Shown: in pieces, positions 1-7,315 of the stretch
Layout: each line of letters starts with the position of its first letter
Position numbering within the stretch: the stretch's first letter is position 1
NCBI GenBank assembly: GCA_049446715.1
Contig: JBMTQX010000004.1
Span: forward strand, 27,615-91,614
Direction: 5' to 3'
Length of the DNA stretch: 64,000 nt
From: Eutrophocola sp049446715
GTDB taxonomy: Bacteria > Pseudomonadota > Gammaproteobacteria > Pseudomonadales > Pseudohongiellaceae
Program-made: the position numbers and the translations under genes
The notes under the pieces: model-generated
What the model saw: the letters and a program-made list of their open reading frames with translations, nothing else
Databases searched by the model: none
Told to the model about the DNA's origin: nothing

Positions 1-1
1 G

Positions 2-211
2 TTTGTTGAGGTGCGTTTCAGGGCTGATGTATCCCATGGTTCACCGGTGGCCACGGTGACTCCGGCCAAGCAGGAAAAAATCCGGCGCACCGCCCTGAAT
101 TTCTTGCAAAAACATGGTCTAACCAACAAAATGCCGTCTCGTTTCGATGTGGTCGGCATTACCGGCAGCCTCAAGGTGCCGAGTTTCCGCTGGATTAAAA
201 ATGCTTTTTAG
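2..211 (+). CDS. yraN: YraN family (UPF0102) protein, 3' part only
   Basis: The window opens inside this gene, in the frame starting at base 2, and the last 69 codons are present. The residues FVEVRFR followed by a Lys/Arg-rich helix (PAKQEKIRRTALNFL), then RFDVVGI and a C-terminal FRWIKNAF, match the end of the small nuclease-fold YraN family. YraN has no firmly established role; it has a predicted endonuclease-like fold. The neighbours diaA and dolP follow in the same order as in Escherichia coli and Pseudomonas, which supports the call. The internal GTG at 11 is not a believable start because coding continues upstream of it. Confidence 0.85.
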   Translation, partial: FVEVRFRADVSHGSPVATVTPAKQEKIRRTALNFLQKHGLTNKMPSRFDVVGITGSLKVPSFRWIKNAF

Positions 212-242
212 CGGATCGATCCTTTATAATCGCGAATACTCT

Positions 243-833
243 ATGAATTATCAGGAACGCGTCAAACAACACTTTCAGGCCAGCATCAACACCAAGATGC
301 AGGCCATGGAAGCGCTGACCCCGTTCATCACGGAAGGCGCCAACCGCATGGTCCAGGCGCTGCTCAACGAAAAGAAAATCCTCAGTTGCGGCAACGGCGG
401 TTCTGCCGGCGATGCCCAGCACTTCTCCGCTGAATTGCTCAATCGGTTTGAACGCGAACGCCCGCCGCTGCCGGCGATCGCCATCACCACAGACACGTCC
501 ACACTGACCTCCATTGCCAACGATTATTCCTACGAGGAAGTCTTTTCCAAGCAGGTGCGTGCACTAGGCCAGACCGGCGATGTTCTGCTGGCCATTTCGA
601 CCAGCGGCAATTCCCCCAACGTGATTCATGCCATCCATGCCGCCCATGACCGCGATATGGTCGTGGTGCAACTGACCGGCAAGGACGGGGGCAACATGCG
701 CGAGCTGCTCAATGACAATGACGTGGAGATCTGTGTTCCATCCACCAGCACCGCACGTATCCAGGAGGTCCATCTGCTGGTGATTCACTGCCTGTGCGAT
801 TTGATAGACACACAACTGTTCGGAGGTGACTAA
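243..833 (+). CDS. diaA: DnaA initiator-associating protein / phosphoheptose isomerase-type SIS protein
   Basis: A 196-residue SIS-domain protein of the GmhA/DiaA family. It carries CGNGGSAGDAQHFSAEL (about residues 53-69) and the phosphosugar loop STSGNSPN near residue 120. GmhA isomerises sedoheptulose 7-phosphate for LPS heptose; DiaA is a paralogue that binds DnaA and promotes replication initiation. The position between yraN and dolP is that of diaA, so I prefer DiaA, but sequence alone does not separate the two. The start ATG at 243 was chosen because MNYQERV matches the family N-terminus; an open frame extends upstream to 147 but overlaps yraN. Its stop codon abuts the dolP start. Confidence 0.85.
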   Translation: MNYQERVKQHFQASINTKMQAMEALTPFITEGANRMVQALLNEKKILSCGNGGSAGDAQHFSAELLNRFERERPPLPAIAITTDTSTLTSIANDYSYEEVFSKQVRALGQTGDVLLAISTSGNSPNVIHAIHAAHDRDMVVVQLTGKDGGNMRELLNDNDVEICVPSTSTARIQEVHLLVIHCLCDLIDTQLFGGD

Positions 834-1412
834 ATGCTGTTTCTTCGTTTAGGCCTTATCTTTCCCCTGCTGCTTTTACTGAACAGCTGCGCCAGTGTCA
901 TCAGCGCCACGACCGGCGACGATGGGATCGAGGAAGACCGCGGTCGTCGATCCATGGGCGCCGTGATTGACGACGGCAGTATCGAAACAGCCATCAAGGT
1001 CAATCTCAATGCCGCTGATGAACTGCTGAAAAAATCGAACATCAACGTGGAAAGCTTCAATGGAACCGTGCTCCTGGTTGGACAGGTGCCGTCCCAGGAC
1101 CTGAAAAACCTCGCCACCCGCGTGGCCCGCACCTCCAGTTCACGCGTGAAAGAGGTCTACAACGAGCTTGAAGTCTCCGGCGCCACCACCTTCCTGTCCC
1201 GCACCAACGATGCCTGGATCGCCGCCAAGATCAAGACCCTCATGCTCGCCGACGCCGAGGTCAGCGGCATGCGCACGAAGGTCGTCACTGAAAATGGCGT
1301 TGTCTACCTGATGGGGCTGCTTACCCAGGCCGAAGCCGACAAGGCCGTGAACCTGGTCAGCAATACCAAGGGAGTCACTAAAGTTGTACGGGCCTTCGAA
1401 TACATCAATTAG
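834..1412 (+). CDS. dolP: BON-domain outer membrane lipoprotein (DolP/YraP)
   Basis: A 192-residue protein with a lipoprotein signal peptide: hydrophobic residues 6-16, then LNSC with Cys19 as the lipidated residue. Two BON domains follow (about 45-118 and 122-192), each ending in the typical glycine-containing beta pattern (NGTVLLVGQV, NGVVYLMGLL). DolP supports outer membrane integrity and regulates envelope amidase activation at the division site in E. coli. The ATG follows the diaA stop with no gap, so the two are probably translated from one message. The order yraN-diaA-dolP is canonical. Confidence 0.9.
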   Translation: MLFLRLGLIFPLLLLLNSCASVISATTGDDGIEEDRGRRSMGAVIDDGSIETAIKVNLNAADELLKKSNINVESFNGTVLLVGQVPSQDLKNLATRVARTSSSRVKEVYNELEVSGATTFLSRTNDAWIAAKIKTLMLADAEVSGMRTKVVTENGVVYLMGLLTQAEADKAVNLVSNTKGVTKVVRAFEYIN

Positions 1413-1498
1413 TAAAACCTGAATACCCATCCCGCTCTGCAAGTCGGCATAGCCAAGCGTTTGCCAACAAATCCCATCAATCCATTGCAATAAACATG

Positions 1499-1541
1499 TC
1501 GGCAAACGGCGCAGAGCGCCAATGTCGACCTACGACAATTC
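1499..1541 (+). repeat. Intergenic hairpin repeat, family A copy 1
   Basis: The segment starts TGTCGGCAAACGG, continues with a short perfect hairpin GGCGC-AGA-GCGCC, and ends in GTCGACCTAC. The same outer flanks occur at 45305-45345 and, inverted, at 45209-45250. Upstream at about 1440 a further fragment (GCAAGTCGGCAT) is also shared with 45194. It resembles REP/BIME-type extragenic palindromes. Confidence 0.6.
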
Positions 1542-1623
1542 AACACATTTTCAGCTAAACCGGCGACAGCAGGCAGACGCTGTGTGCTCAATTAAACTCA
1601 AATTTTGGGTGAGTTCGGAATTC

Positions 1624-1787
1624 GAACAAGCCTGGAGTTTGGCTTGTTCCCGAACGAACGCCACGAGCACTGCAAGTGGCAGGGATGCGTCACGAGCGGA
1701 GGCAGTCTAGGGTGAGCCCGGTTAACAGAGCAAGCCAACCATTTGGCTTGCTCCCGGGCGAACGACACGAGCTCTGCGAGTGGCTGG
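1624..1787. repeat. Pair of diverged direct repeats, each with a CAAGCC/GGCTTG hairpin
   Basis: Copy 1 (1624-1681) and copy 2 (1728-1787) share the layout CAAGCC-8 nt-GGCTTG, then TTCCCGAACGAACG or CTCCCGGGCGAACG, then a CACGAGC...TGC.AGTGGC segment. The copies are about 104 bp apart and noncoding. Each begins with a six-base-pair stem. No function is evident. Confidence 0.6.
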
Positions 1788-1896
1788 CACCATCTCGATC
1801 ACAACAAACAATCGAAAGATTGGGCCGGTGTCCCGAAAAATCCTTTAACGTAGTACGAGTGAGCGCAGCAGCTACTGCTTAAGTAAGACCCAGAGG

Positions 1897-2301
1897 CTAT
1901 TTAACAACTCTGAGAGGCGGGCGCCCCGGCTTGGGTTTGCCCCCATCCTTTGTCGGCGAACCTGGCGATGGCGGCTCTGGTATCGGATCATCCGTATCAA
2001 AGATCATGCCCTGCCCATTCTCCTTGGCATAAATACCAAGTACGGCGGGTGTGGGCACATAAACGCGGGTGGGGATGCCTCCGAAGCGGCCATTGAACTC
2101 TATACCGTTATTGGTAATGGTCAGGTCTTGAACCGCTACCGGGGAAATATTGAGTATAATCTGACCATCCTTTACATAGTTCTGGGGAACCTGGACATCC
2201 TTGGCGTAGGCATTAACCAGGATATAGGGCGTACAATCATTCTCAAGAATCCATTCATTTAAAGCCCTTACCATGTAAGGCCGATGAGAGGTCATTGTCA
2301 T
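1897..2301 (-). CDS. sspB: ClpXP specificity-enhancing factor SspB
   Basis: A 134-residue protein. The substrate-binding domain runs from about residue 5 to 95 (RPYMVRALNEWILEND, VPQNYVKDGQIILNISP, FNGRFGG, VYVPTPAVLGIYAKENGQGM). A flexible acidic/proline linker follows, then the C-terminal ClpX-docking tail GRPPLRVVK. SspB tethers ssrA-tagged and other substrates to ClpXP. The start at 2301 has GGAGG nine bases upstream; a second ATG lies two codons further in. It lies 133 bp downstream of sspA in the usual sspA-sspB order. The C-terminal XB-type peptide is intact, so the protein should be functional. Confidence 0.93.
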   Translation of the reverse strand: MTMTSHRPYMVRALNEWILENDCTPYILVNAYAKDVQVPQNYVKDGQIILNISPVAVQDLTITNNGIEFNGRFGGIPTRVYVPTPAVLGIYAKENGQGMIFDTDDPIPEPPSPGSPTKDGGKPKPGRPPLRVVK

Positions 2302-2434
2302 GGAGCGGATCCTCCGGGGGATCTACCAGCAGGGGCTATTCTCTACGTTTTCATTTCCTTCTCTTGCTCGGAAAGGCTCTCCTGGACTGATGATGTATGC
2401 CGTATTCGCGGCACGCGTACCGTAAGCCCTTGGC

Positions 2435-3070
2435 TTATGACTTCATTTCCTTTTCCTGTTCGGACAGGCTTTCCTCGACAGACTCCCGGTCAAACAGGCG
2501 GTTGCGATAATCGATCAGCGGTTTGGTCGCCTTGGTTTCAGGCAGCTTGATACCGATTTCCGGCAGGCGCCACAGGATTGGCAGTACGCAGCAGTCCACG
2601 ATGGTGAACTCCTCGTTCATGAAGAAAGGCTTTTCCGCAAAAATCGGGGAAATGGAGACGATGCTTTCCTTGAGTTCCTTGCGGGCCTTGTCGAGCTGAG
2701 ACGGTGTGCCGTCCTCTGCCTGCAGTTTTTCCACCAGGCCACACCAGTCCTTCTCGATGCGATGCATCCAAAGACGGCTCTGGGCACGGGCTACCGGGTA
2801 AACCGGGAACAGTGGCGGATGAGGAAAGCGCTCGTCGAGGTACTCCATCATGATGTTGGGCTCATAAAGCACCAGATCACGATCGACCAGGGTCGGCAGA
2901 CTGTTGTAGGGATTGAGGTCGGCCAGGTCTTCCGGTTTGTCATGCGGGTCAACATCGACGATATCGACAGTGACACCTTTTTCAGCCAGGACAATACGCA
3001 CGCGGTGGCTGTACTGGCTGGAACCGTCAGAGTAAAAAAGCATCGAAGAGCGTTTGGTAACAACTCCCAT
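2435..3070 (-). CDS. sspA: Stringent starvation protein A (GST-fold, RNA polymerase-associated)
   Basis: A 211-residue glutathione-S-transferase-fold protein starting MGVVTKRSSMLFYSDG. The N-terminal thioredoxin-like domain (about 10-85) has SQYSHRVRIVLAEKGV and the LPTLVDRDLVLYEPNIMMEYLDERFPHPPLFP stretch; the rest is the helical domain. SspA binds RNA polymerase and acts in stationary-phase and stress transcription. The ATG at 3070 is preferred over 3085 because the family starts near this residue. It follows the petABC block on the same strand with a 71-bp gap, as in Pseudomonas, and is followed by sspB. Confidence 0.93.
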   Translation of the reverse strand: MGVVTKRSSMLFYSDGSSQYSHRVRIVLAEKGVTVDIVDVDPHDKPEDLADLNPYNSLPTLVDRDLVLYEPNIMMEYLDERFPHPPLFPVYPVARAQSRLWMHRIEKDWCGLVEKLQAEDGTPSQLDKARKELKESIVSISPIFAEKPFFMNEEFTIVDCCVLPILWRLPEIGIKLPETKATKPLIDYRNRLFDRESVEESLSEQEKEMKS

Positions 3071-3141
3071 AAAATTTCGCCTCAAAAATAATCAATCAGA
3101 GTGGTTGAACCGGAAATCCCGGCTGTGTCGAGCTTCCTGTA

Positions 3142-5190
3142 TCAGTGGCCGCCCACGTCTTTCCAGTATTCCCGGTTCAGCAACCAGGCAAATACCCACA
3201 GGAACGCCAGGAACAACAGCACATACCCGCCGATACGGTGGCGATCGAGCCGAGCCGGCTCGCCAAGATAGTAGAGAAAGTTGACCAGGTCATACACTAG
3301 GTCATGAAACTCTTCTTCGCTCAGGGTGCCGGTGCCATCGACATGCTCCAGGTGCTCGCAATGCTCGATGTCATCACAACGCTGCACACCCTGCAGACCT
3401 TCCAGTACATTCGGCATGGCCACGTTGGGGAAGACCCGATTGTTGACACCAAATGGACGTGAAGCATCCTCGTAGAAACCGGTGAGATAGCCGTAGAGCC
3501 AGTCCGGGCCGCTATGACCGGCGCCGGCACGGGCGCGGGCAACCAGGGTCAGATCCGGCGGCGCCACACCAAAGGCGCTGTTGCCCAGATCCCTAGACAT
3601 GGCGCTCATCATGTGATCACCCACTGCCACATCGTCATTGAAGATCAGGTATTCCTCGACCAGCTCATCGGGAATGCCCAGGTCAGCAGCCACCCGGTTG
3701 TAGCGGGAATACTGGGCGGAGTGACAACCCATGCAGTAGTTGACGAAGGTGCGGGCACCACGCTGCAGGGATTCCTTGTCTTCCAGGTCCATCTGCACAT
3801 GCTCCAGTTCCACGCCGGCTTCGGCGGCAACAGCGCGCAGCGGCAGCACAATCAGGCCGATGATCAGCACCAGGGCCAGCAGCAGCTGCGGGATAGTGAT
3901 GAAACGACCGGTAACCCGCTCTGGCGGCAGCCGGGTCGCTTCCTTCGCGGTGTACCACGGCATGGCAATGAAATAGGCAAAATAAAGCACGGTACACAAC
4001 TGGGCCAGCCTGGCGCGACCTTCTGTCGGGCTCCATACACCCAGCACACCGAGAATGACAAAGCTGACGATGAAGATCAGCAGCGCGGTACGGCTGTACC
4101 AGCCTTTGTAGCGCATGGATTTCACCGGGCTCTTGTCCAGCCAGGGCAGCACAAACAGAATCGCGATGGCAGCAGCCATCACCACCAGACCCCAGAACTT
4201 GGCATCGATACCAAACAGCGGGTAGGTCACGGCACGCAACATTGAGTAGAACGGCGTGAAGTACCAGACCGGCGCAATATGTTCCGGCGTCGCCAGGTTG
4301 TTGGCTTCGGTGAAGTTGGCGTACTCAAGGAAGTAGCCGCCCATTTCCGGCATGAAAAACATGATCACGCAGAATACGAACAGGAACACAACAACCGCCA
4401 CCAGGTCATGCACGGTGTAATACGGATGGAACGGAATACCGTCCAGTGGAATGCCTTTCTCATTCTTGTTGGCCTTGATCTCGATACCGTCCGGATTGTT
4501 GGAACCGACTTCGTGCAGGGCCAGCAGGTGCAGGAATACCAGGAACACCAGCACCAGCGGCAGGGCCACCACGTGCAGGGCAAAGAAACGATTCAAGGTG
4601 GCACCGGAAATCAGGAAGTCGCCCTGGATCCAGGTCATCAGGTCTTCACCGACAAATGGAATGGCACCAAAGAGACTCACGATGACGTTAGCGCCCCAGT
4701 AGGACATGTTGCCCCACGGCAGCACGTATCCCATGAAGCCTTCGGCCATCAGCACCAGGAAGATGGTCATGCCGAAGATCCAGATCAGTTCTCGCGGCTT
4801 GCGATAGGAACCGTACATCAGGGCACGGAACATATGCAGGTAGACCACGGCAAAGAAGGCCGAGGCACCGGTGGAATGCATGTAGCGCAGAATCCAGCCG
4901 AAATCGACATCACGCATGATGTATTCAACAGAAGCAAAGGCGGCTTCGGCACTCGGTGTGTAGTTCATGGTGAGCCAGATGCCCGTCAGCAGCTGGTTGA
5001 CCAGGACTACGGTGGCGAGGACACCGAACACGTACCAGATGTTGAAATTCTTCGGCGCATAGTACTTGGTCATATGCTTTTCGATTGTCTTGGTGACAGG
5101 CAATCGCGCATCGATCCATGCCATCAGGCCGTTCTTGTTGGTTTCAGCCATAGGGGCGTTGTTATCAGCGTCGTTATATGAGTCGCTCAT
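3142..5190 (-). CDS. Fused cytochrome b / cytochrome c1 of the bc1 complex
   Basis: One uninterrupted 682-codon frame carries both catalytic subunits of ubiquinol:cytochrome c oxidoreductase. Residues 1-425 are cytochrome b: haem histidines H105/H119 and H206/H221 and the Qo-site motif PVWY (307-310), a variant known in beta/gammaproteobacteria. Residues 431-455 are a hydrophobic segment ending AVAAEA that looks like the c1 signal peptide. Residues 458-682 are cytochrome c1, with haem-binding CMGCH (486-490), the likely axial Met592 and a C-terminal membrane anchor (about 655-672). The ATG overlaps the Rieske stop by one base (TGATG). In most gammaproteobacteria these are two genes; Bradyrhizobium fbcH is a known fused b/c1 precursor that is cleaved after synthesis. 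Cleavage here is possible but unproven. Confidence 0.93.
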   Translation of the reverse strand: MSDSYNDADNNAPMAETNKNGLMAWIDARLPVTKTIEKHMTKYYAPKNFNIWYVFGVLATVVLVNQLLTGIWLTMNYTPSAEAAFASVEYIMRDVDFGWILRYMHSTGASAFFAVVYLHMFRALMYGSYRKPRELIWIFGMTIFLVLMAEGFMGYVLPWGNMSYWGANVIVSLFGAIPFVGEDLMTWIQGDFLISGATLNRFFALHVVALPLVLVFLVFLHLLALHEVGSNNPDGIEIKANKNEKGIPLDGIPFHPYYTVHDLVAVVVFLFVFCVIMFFMPEMGGYFLEYANFTEANNLATPEHIAPVWYFTPFYSMLRAVTYPLFGIDAKFWGLVVMAAAIAILFVLPWLDKSPVKSMRYKGWYSRTALLIFIVSFVILGVLGVWSPTEGRARLAQLCTVLYFAYFIAMPWYTAKEATRLPPERVTGRFITIPQLLLALVLIIGLIVLPLRAVAAEAGVELEHVQMDLEDKESLQRGARTFVNYCMGCHSAQYSRYNRVAADLGIPDELVEEYLIFNDDVAVGDHMMSAMSRDLGNSAFGVAPPDLTLVARARAGAGHSGPDWLYGYLTGFYEDASRPFGVNNRVFPNVAMPNVLEGLQGVQRCDDIEHCEHLEHVDGTGTLSEEEFHDLVYDLVNFLYYLGEPARLDRHRIGGYVLLFLAFLWVFAWLLNREYWKDVGGH

Positions 5191-5801
5191 CAGGAATCCT
5201 CTCCATCCAGACCGATGACAACGACATTGTCGTTTTCATAGTAATGAGGGGGCACCATGAGGTTGTCAGGCGCCGGCACACCGCTGTAAACGCGACCGGC
5301 CAGATCGAACATGGAACCATGACAGGGACAGAAGAATCCGCCGGACCACTGGGGATCATAATCCTGCGGCTGGACCTGGGCATTCAGGATCGGGGCACAG
5401 CCCAGGTGGGTACACAGACCGACCATGATCATCACTTCCGGACGAATGGAGCGGAATTCGTTCTGACAGTATTCCGGTTGCTGTCCGGCGTCTTCGGACT
5501 GCGGATCAGCAAGGTGGTCGGTACGGCTGCGCAGGCTATCCAGGGTCGCTTCATTGCGTTGGAACACATAGACCGGCTGGCCACGCCATTCCGGCATCGG
5601 GCCCAACAGCTGGCCGGGGGCCAGGCGGGTAATATCGATGGTGATAGGAGCACCGGCGGCCAGCGCCCTGGCGCTCGGGTTCCAGGACCCGACGAAAGGT
5701 ACGGCGGCGCCGGCAGCGCCAGCAGCACCTACCAGCGAAGTGCTGCCAATCAGGAATCGTCTGCGTTTCTTGTTTACGACATGAGCTGTGCCATCACTCA
5801 C
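5190..5801 (-). CDS. petA: Ubiquinol-cytochrome c reductase iron-sulfur (Rieske) subunit
   Basis: A 203-residue protein with a twin-arginine-type N-terminus (KKRRRFLIGS, residues 11-20) and one hydrophobic stretch that serves as Tat signal and membrane anchor. The [2Fe-2S] cluster motifs are CTHLGC (130-135) and CPCHGS (158-163), giving ligands C130, H132, C158 and H161, with C135 and C160 as the disulfide pair. It transfers electrons from ubiquinol to cytochrome c1. It is the first gene of the bc1 operon, with a strong promoter candidate at 5936-5964, and translational overlap with the fused cytochrome b/c1 gene. Confidence 0.96.
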   Translation of the reverse strand: MSDGTAHVVNKKRRRFLIGSTSLVGAAGAAGAAVPFVGSWNPSARALAAGAPITIDITRLAPGQLLGPMPEWRGQPVYVFQRNEATLDSLRSRTDHLADPQSEDAGQQPEYCQNEFRSIRPEVMIMVGLCTHLGCAPILNAQVQPQDYDPQWSGGFFCPCHGSMFDLAGRVYSGVPAPDNLMVPPHYYENDNVVVIGLDGEDS

Positions 5802-5935
5802 AGGGGATATCTCCTATTACTTGCGACTCGACCTATCTTTCATGCGCTTTTTGGCATGCATCAGTACCCTGCAACCCGGGTAGTGATGAAGACAGCCGGC
5901 AGAACCGGTTTTTTGGGGTATTAAACGGAGCGCGC

Positions 5936-5964
5936 ATTCTAGTCAATTAGGCTGTTTTTTTCAA
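5936..5964 (-). promoter_or_regulatory. Sigma-70 promoter of the bc1 operon
   Basis: Read on the minus strand, TTGAAA (-35) is followed by a 17-base spacer and TAGAAT (-10). It lies about 135 bp upstream of the Rieske gene start, downstream of the rpsI terminator, and points toward petA. Confidence 0.7.
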
Positions 5965-6008
5965 GGTAAACAGCGTGTTCCGGCGCGCCTACAGGGGTTT
6001 TTCAGGCC

Positions 6009-6040
6009 AAAAAAAACGCCGGAACTTTTCGGGTCCGGCG
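6009..6040 (-). terminator. Intrinsic terminator after rpsI
   Basis: On the minus strand a CGCCGGA/TCCGGCG stem with a 10-base loop (6017-6040 on the plus strand) is followed by eight T residues (plus-strand A-run 6009-6016). It sits just downstream of the rpsI stop and separates the ribosomal operon from petA. Confidence 0.85.
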
Positions 6041-6063
6041 CTTTGGTGATGCGGTAAAACGTA

Positions 6064-6456
6064 TTAACGCTTGGAGTACTGTGGACGCTTACGTGCTTTG
6101 CGCAGACCGACCTTCTTGCGCTCCACTTCCCTGGCATCACGAGTCACGAAACCGGCCTTGCGCAGCGGGCTGCGGTTTTCCTCGTTGTAATCGATCAGGG
6201 CACGGGTGATGCCGTGGCGGATGGCACCGGCCTGGCCAAAGCTGCCACCACCGGAAACGCGTACCGTGACATCGAACTTGTCAACCAGTTCCAGCAGTTC
6301 CAGCGGCTGACGCACGATCATGCGGGCCACTTCACGGCCGAAGAAGGTGTCAATGGAACGGTCATTGATGGTGATGTTACCGGAACCTGCAGTCAGGAAG
6401 ACCCTGGCTGTGGAGGTTTTGCGTCGACCGGTTCCGTAGTATTGGGTAGCTGCCAT
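6064..6456 (-). CDS. rpsI: 30S ribosomal protein S9
   Basis: A 130-residue protein, the normal length for S9. It has the N-terminal YYGTGRRKTSTARVF, the central VSGGGSFGQAGAIRHGI and the C-terminal KARKRPQYSKR tail whose final Lys-Arg reaches the P-site tRNA. It is cotranscribed with rplM 56 bp upstream and ends before a strong terminator. Confidence 0.98.
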   Translation of the reverse strand: MAATQYYGTGRRKTSTARVFLTAGSGNITINDRSIDTFFGREVARMIVRQPLELLELVDKFDVTVRVSGGGSFGQAGAIRHGITRALIDYNEENRSPLRKAGFVTRDAREVERKKVGLRKARKRPQYSKR

Positions 6457-6512
6457 GTGTGATTTCTCTTACTTTTACTTTATGCCTTGGCGGTTTTCAA
6501 TGCAGGCCTGTT

Positions 6513-6944
6513 TCAGGCCAGATTCAGCGGAGCCGGGTTCTGTGCACCATGGGGATGGGAAGCACCGGCATACACTTTCAGTTTCTTCTGCATGGCGCGG
6601 CCCAGCGGGGTACGCGGCATCATGCCTTTAACAGCAAGTTTAATCACCTCTTCCGGAGAGCGTTCGATCATTTCCTTGAAGGAAAATGTCTTCAGACCGC
6701 CAGGAAACTGGGTGTGGTGATGGTATTTCTTGTCAGTGGCCTTATTACCGGTGACGTGAACCTTCTCGGCGTTGACGACCACAATGTAGTCACCGGTATC
6801 CACGTGCGGGGTGTACTCCGGCTTGTGCTTGCCACGCAGACGATGGGCTATCTCCGCAGCCATACGGCCCAGAGTTTTTCCTTCTGCGTCAATGACATAC
6901 CAGTCATTTTGTGCAGTTTGCTTATTCGCTGAAATCGTTCTCAT
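6513..6944 (-). CDS. rplM: 50S ribosomal protein L13
   Basis: A 143-residue protein with typical L13 segments: DWYVIDAEGKTLGRMAAEIAHRLRGKHKPEY, GDYIVVVNAEKVHVTGNKATDKKYHHHTQFPGGLK broken into family blocks, and the C-terminal YAGASHPHGAQNP. The ATG at 6944 (MRTISA) was chosen; it has GGA about eight bases upstream and gives the family length. A TTG four codons upstream also keeps the frame open but is not needed. First gene of the rplM-rpsI operon. Confidence 0.97.
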   Translation of the reverse strand: MRTISANKQTAQNDWYVIDAEGKTLGRMAAEIAHRLRGKHKPEYTPHVDTGDYIVVVNAEKVHVTGNKATDKKYHHHTQFPGGLKTFSFKEMIERSPEEVIKLAVKGMMPRTPLGRAMQKKLKVYAGASHPHGAQNPAPLNLA

Positions 6945-7050
6945 CGTCGTGTCCAAAAAATCCTGAAAATGGCTTGCCTATTGCTTGTCTCAATCGGCCT
7001 GAATCGGGTCAGGGCCGACTTTCCGGACCTGCCGGAACGAGGGAGCGCGA

Positions 7051-7079
7051 ATTCTACCGATGCAGACCTGTTGATTCAA
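7051..7079 (-). promoter_or_regulatory. Sigma-70 promoter of rplM-rpsI
   Basis: On the minus strand TTGAAT, a 17-base spacer and TAGAAT lie about 107 bp upstream of the rplM ATG and point toward it. The following GC-rich start region (CGCGCTCCC) resembles a stringent-type discriminator. Confidence 0.65.
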
Positions 7080-7153
7080 GTATTTTGACCGTTTTTTCAA
7101 GCGTGTCATGGTTCCTCGGGACGCCGCTGCGCGTGCAGGGATCACCGCGGATT

Positions 7154-7261
7154 ATTGCACAGGGACAGGGCGCTGGCTCTCATCGAATTTTGCCTTTAGT
7201 TTTTGCAAATCTGTGCTGGGAAAATCCGCACCGCAGTGTGACCAGCGTCTGTCCCTGCAAT
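7154..7261. repeat. Imperfect inverted repeat in the rplM-zapE gap
   Basis: The left arm ATTGCACAGGGACAGGGCG (from 7154) and the right arm (7242-7261, reverse complement ATTGCAGGGACAGACGCTGG) match over about 20 bases around a 65-base interior. This looks like the remnant of a small palindromic element of the GGGACAG type often seen as intergenic repeats. The rest of the 371-bp gap (6945-7315) holds only the rplM promoter. Confidence 0.45.
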
Positions 7262-7315
7262 AGCCCTACGGGCCATCGCGCCTGCGGCGCCTGCGTTCCA
7301 GTGGATGTATAGCCT

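Larger units (their letters stand above)
1413..1896. other. 484-bp intergenic region made largely of repeats
   Basis: This gap between the converging dolP and sspB genes has no credible gene; the short open frames lack family resemblance. It contains one copy of the TGTCGGCAAACGG hairpin repeat (about 1499-1541) and two diverged copies of a 58-60 nt unit (1624-1681 and 1728-1787). No clear intrinsic terminator with a T-run was seen. Confidence 0.6.

Noticed and set aside
3514..5181. Long plus-strand open frames antisense to the cytochrome b/c1 gene
   Set aside because: The minus strand carries clear cytochrome b and c1 motifs; the opposite frames have His/Gln-rich random composition and no family blocks.
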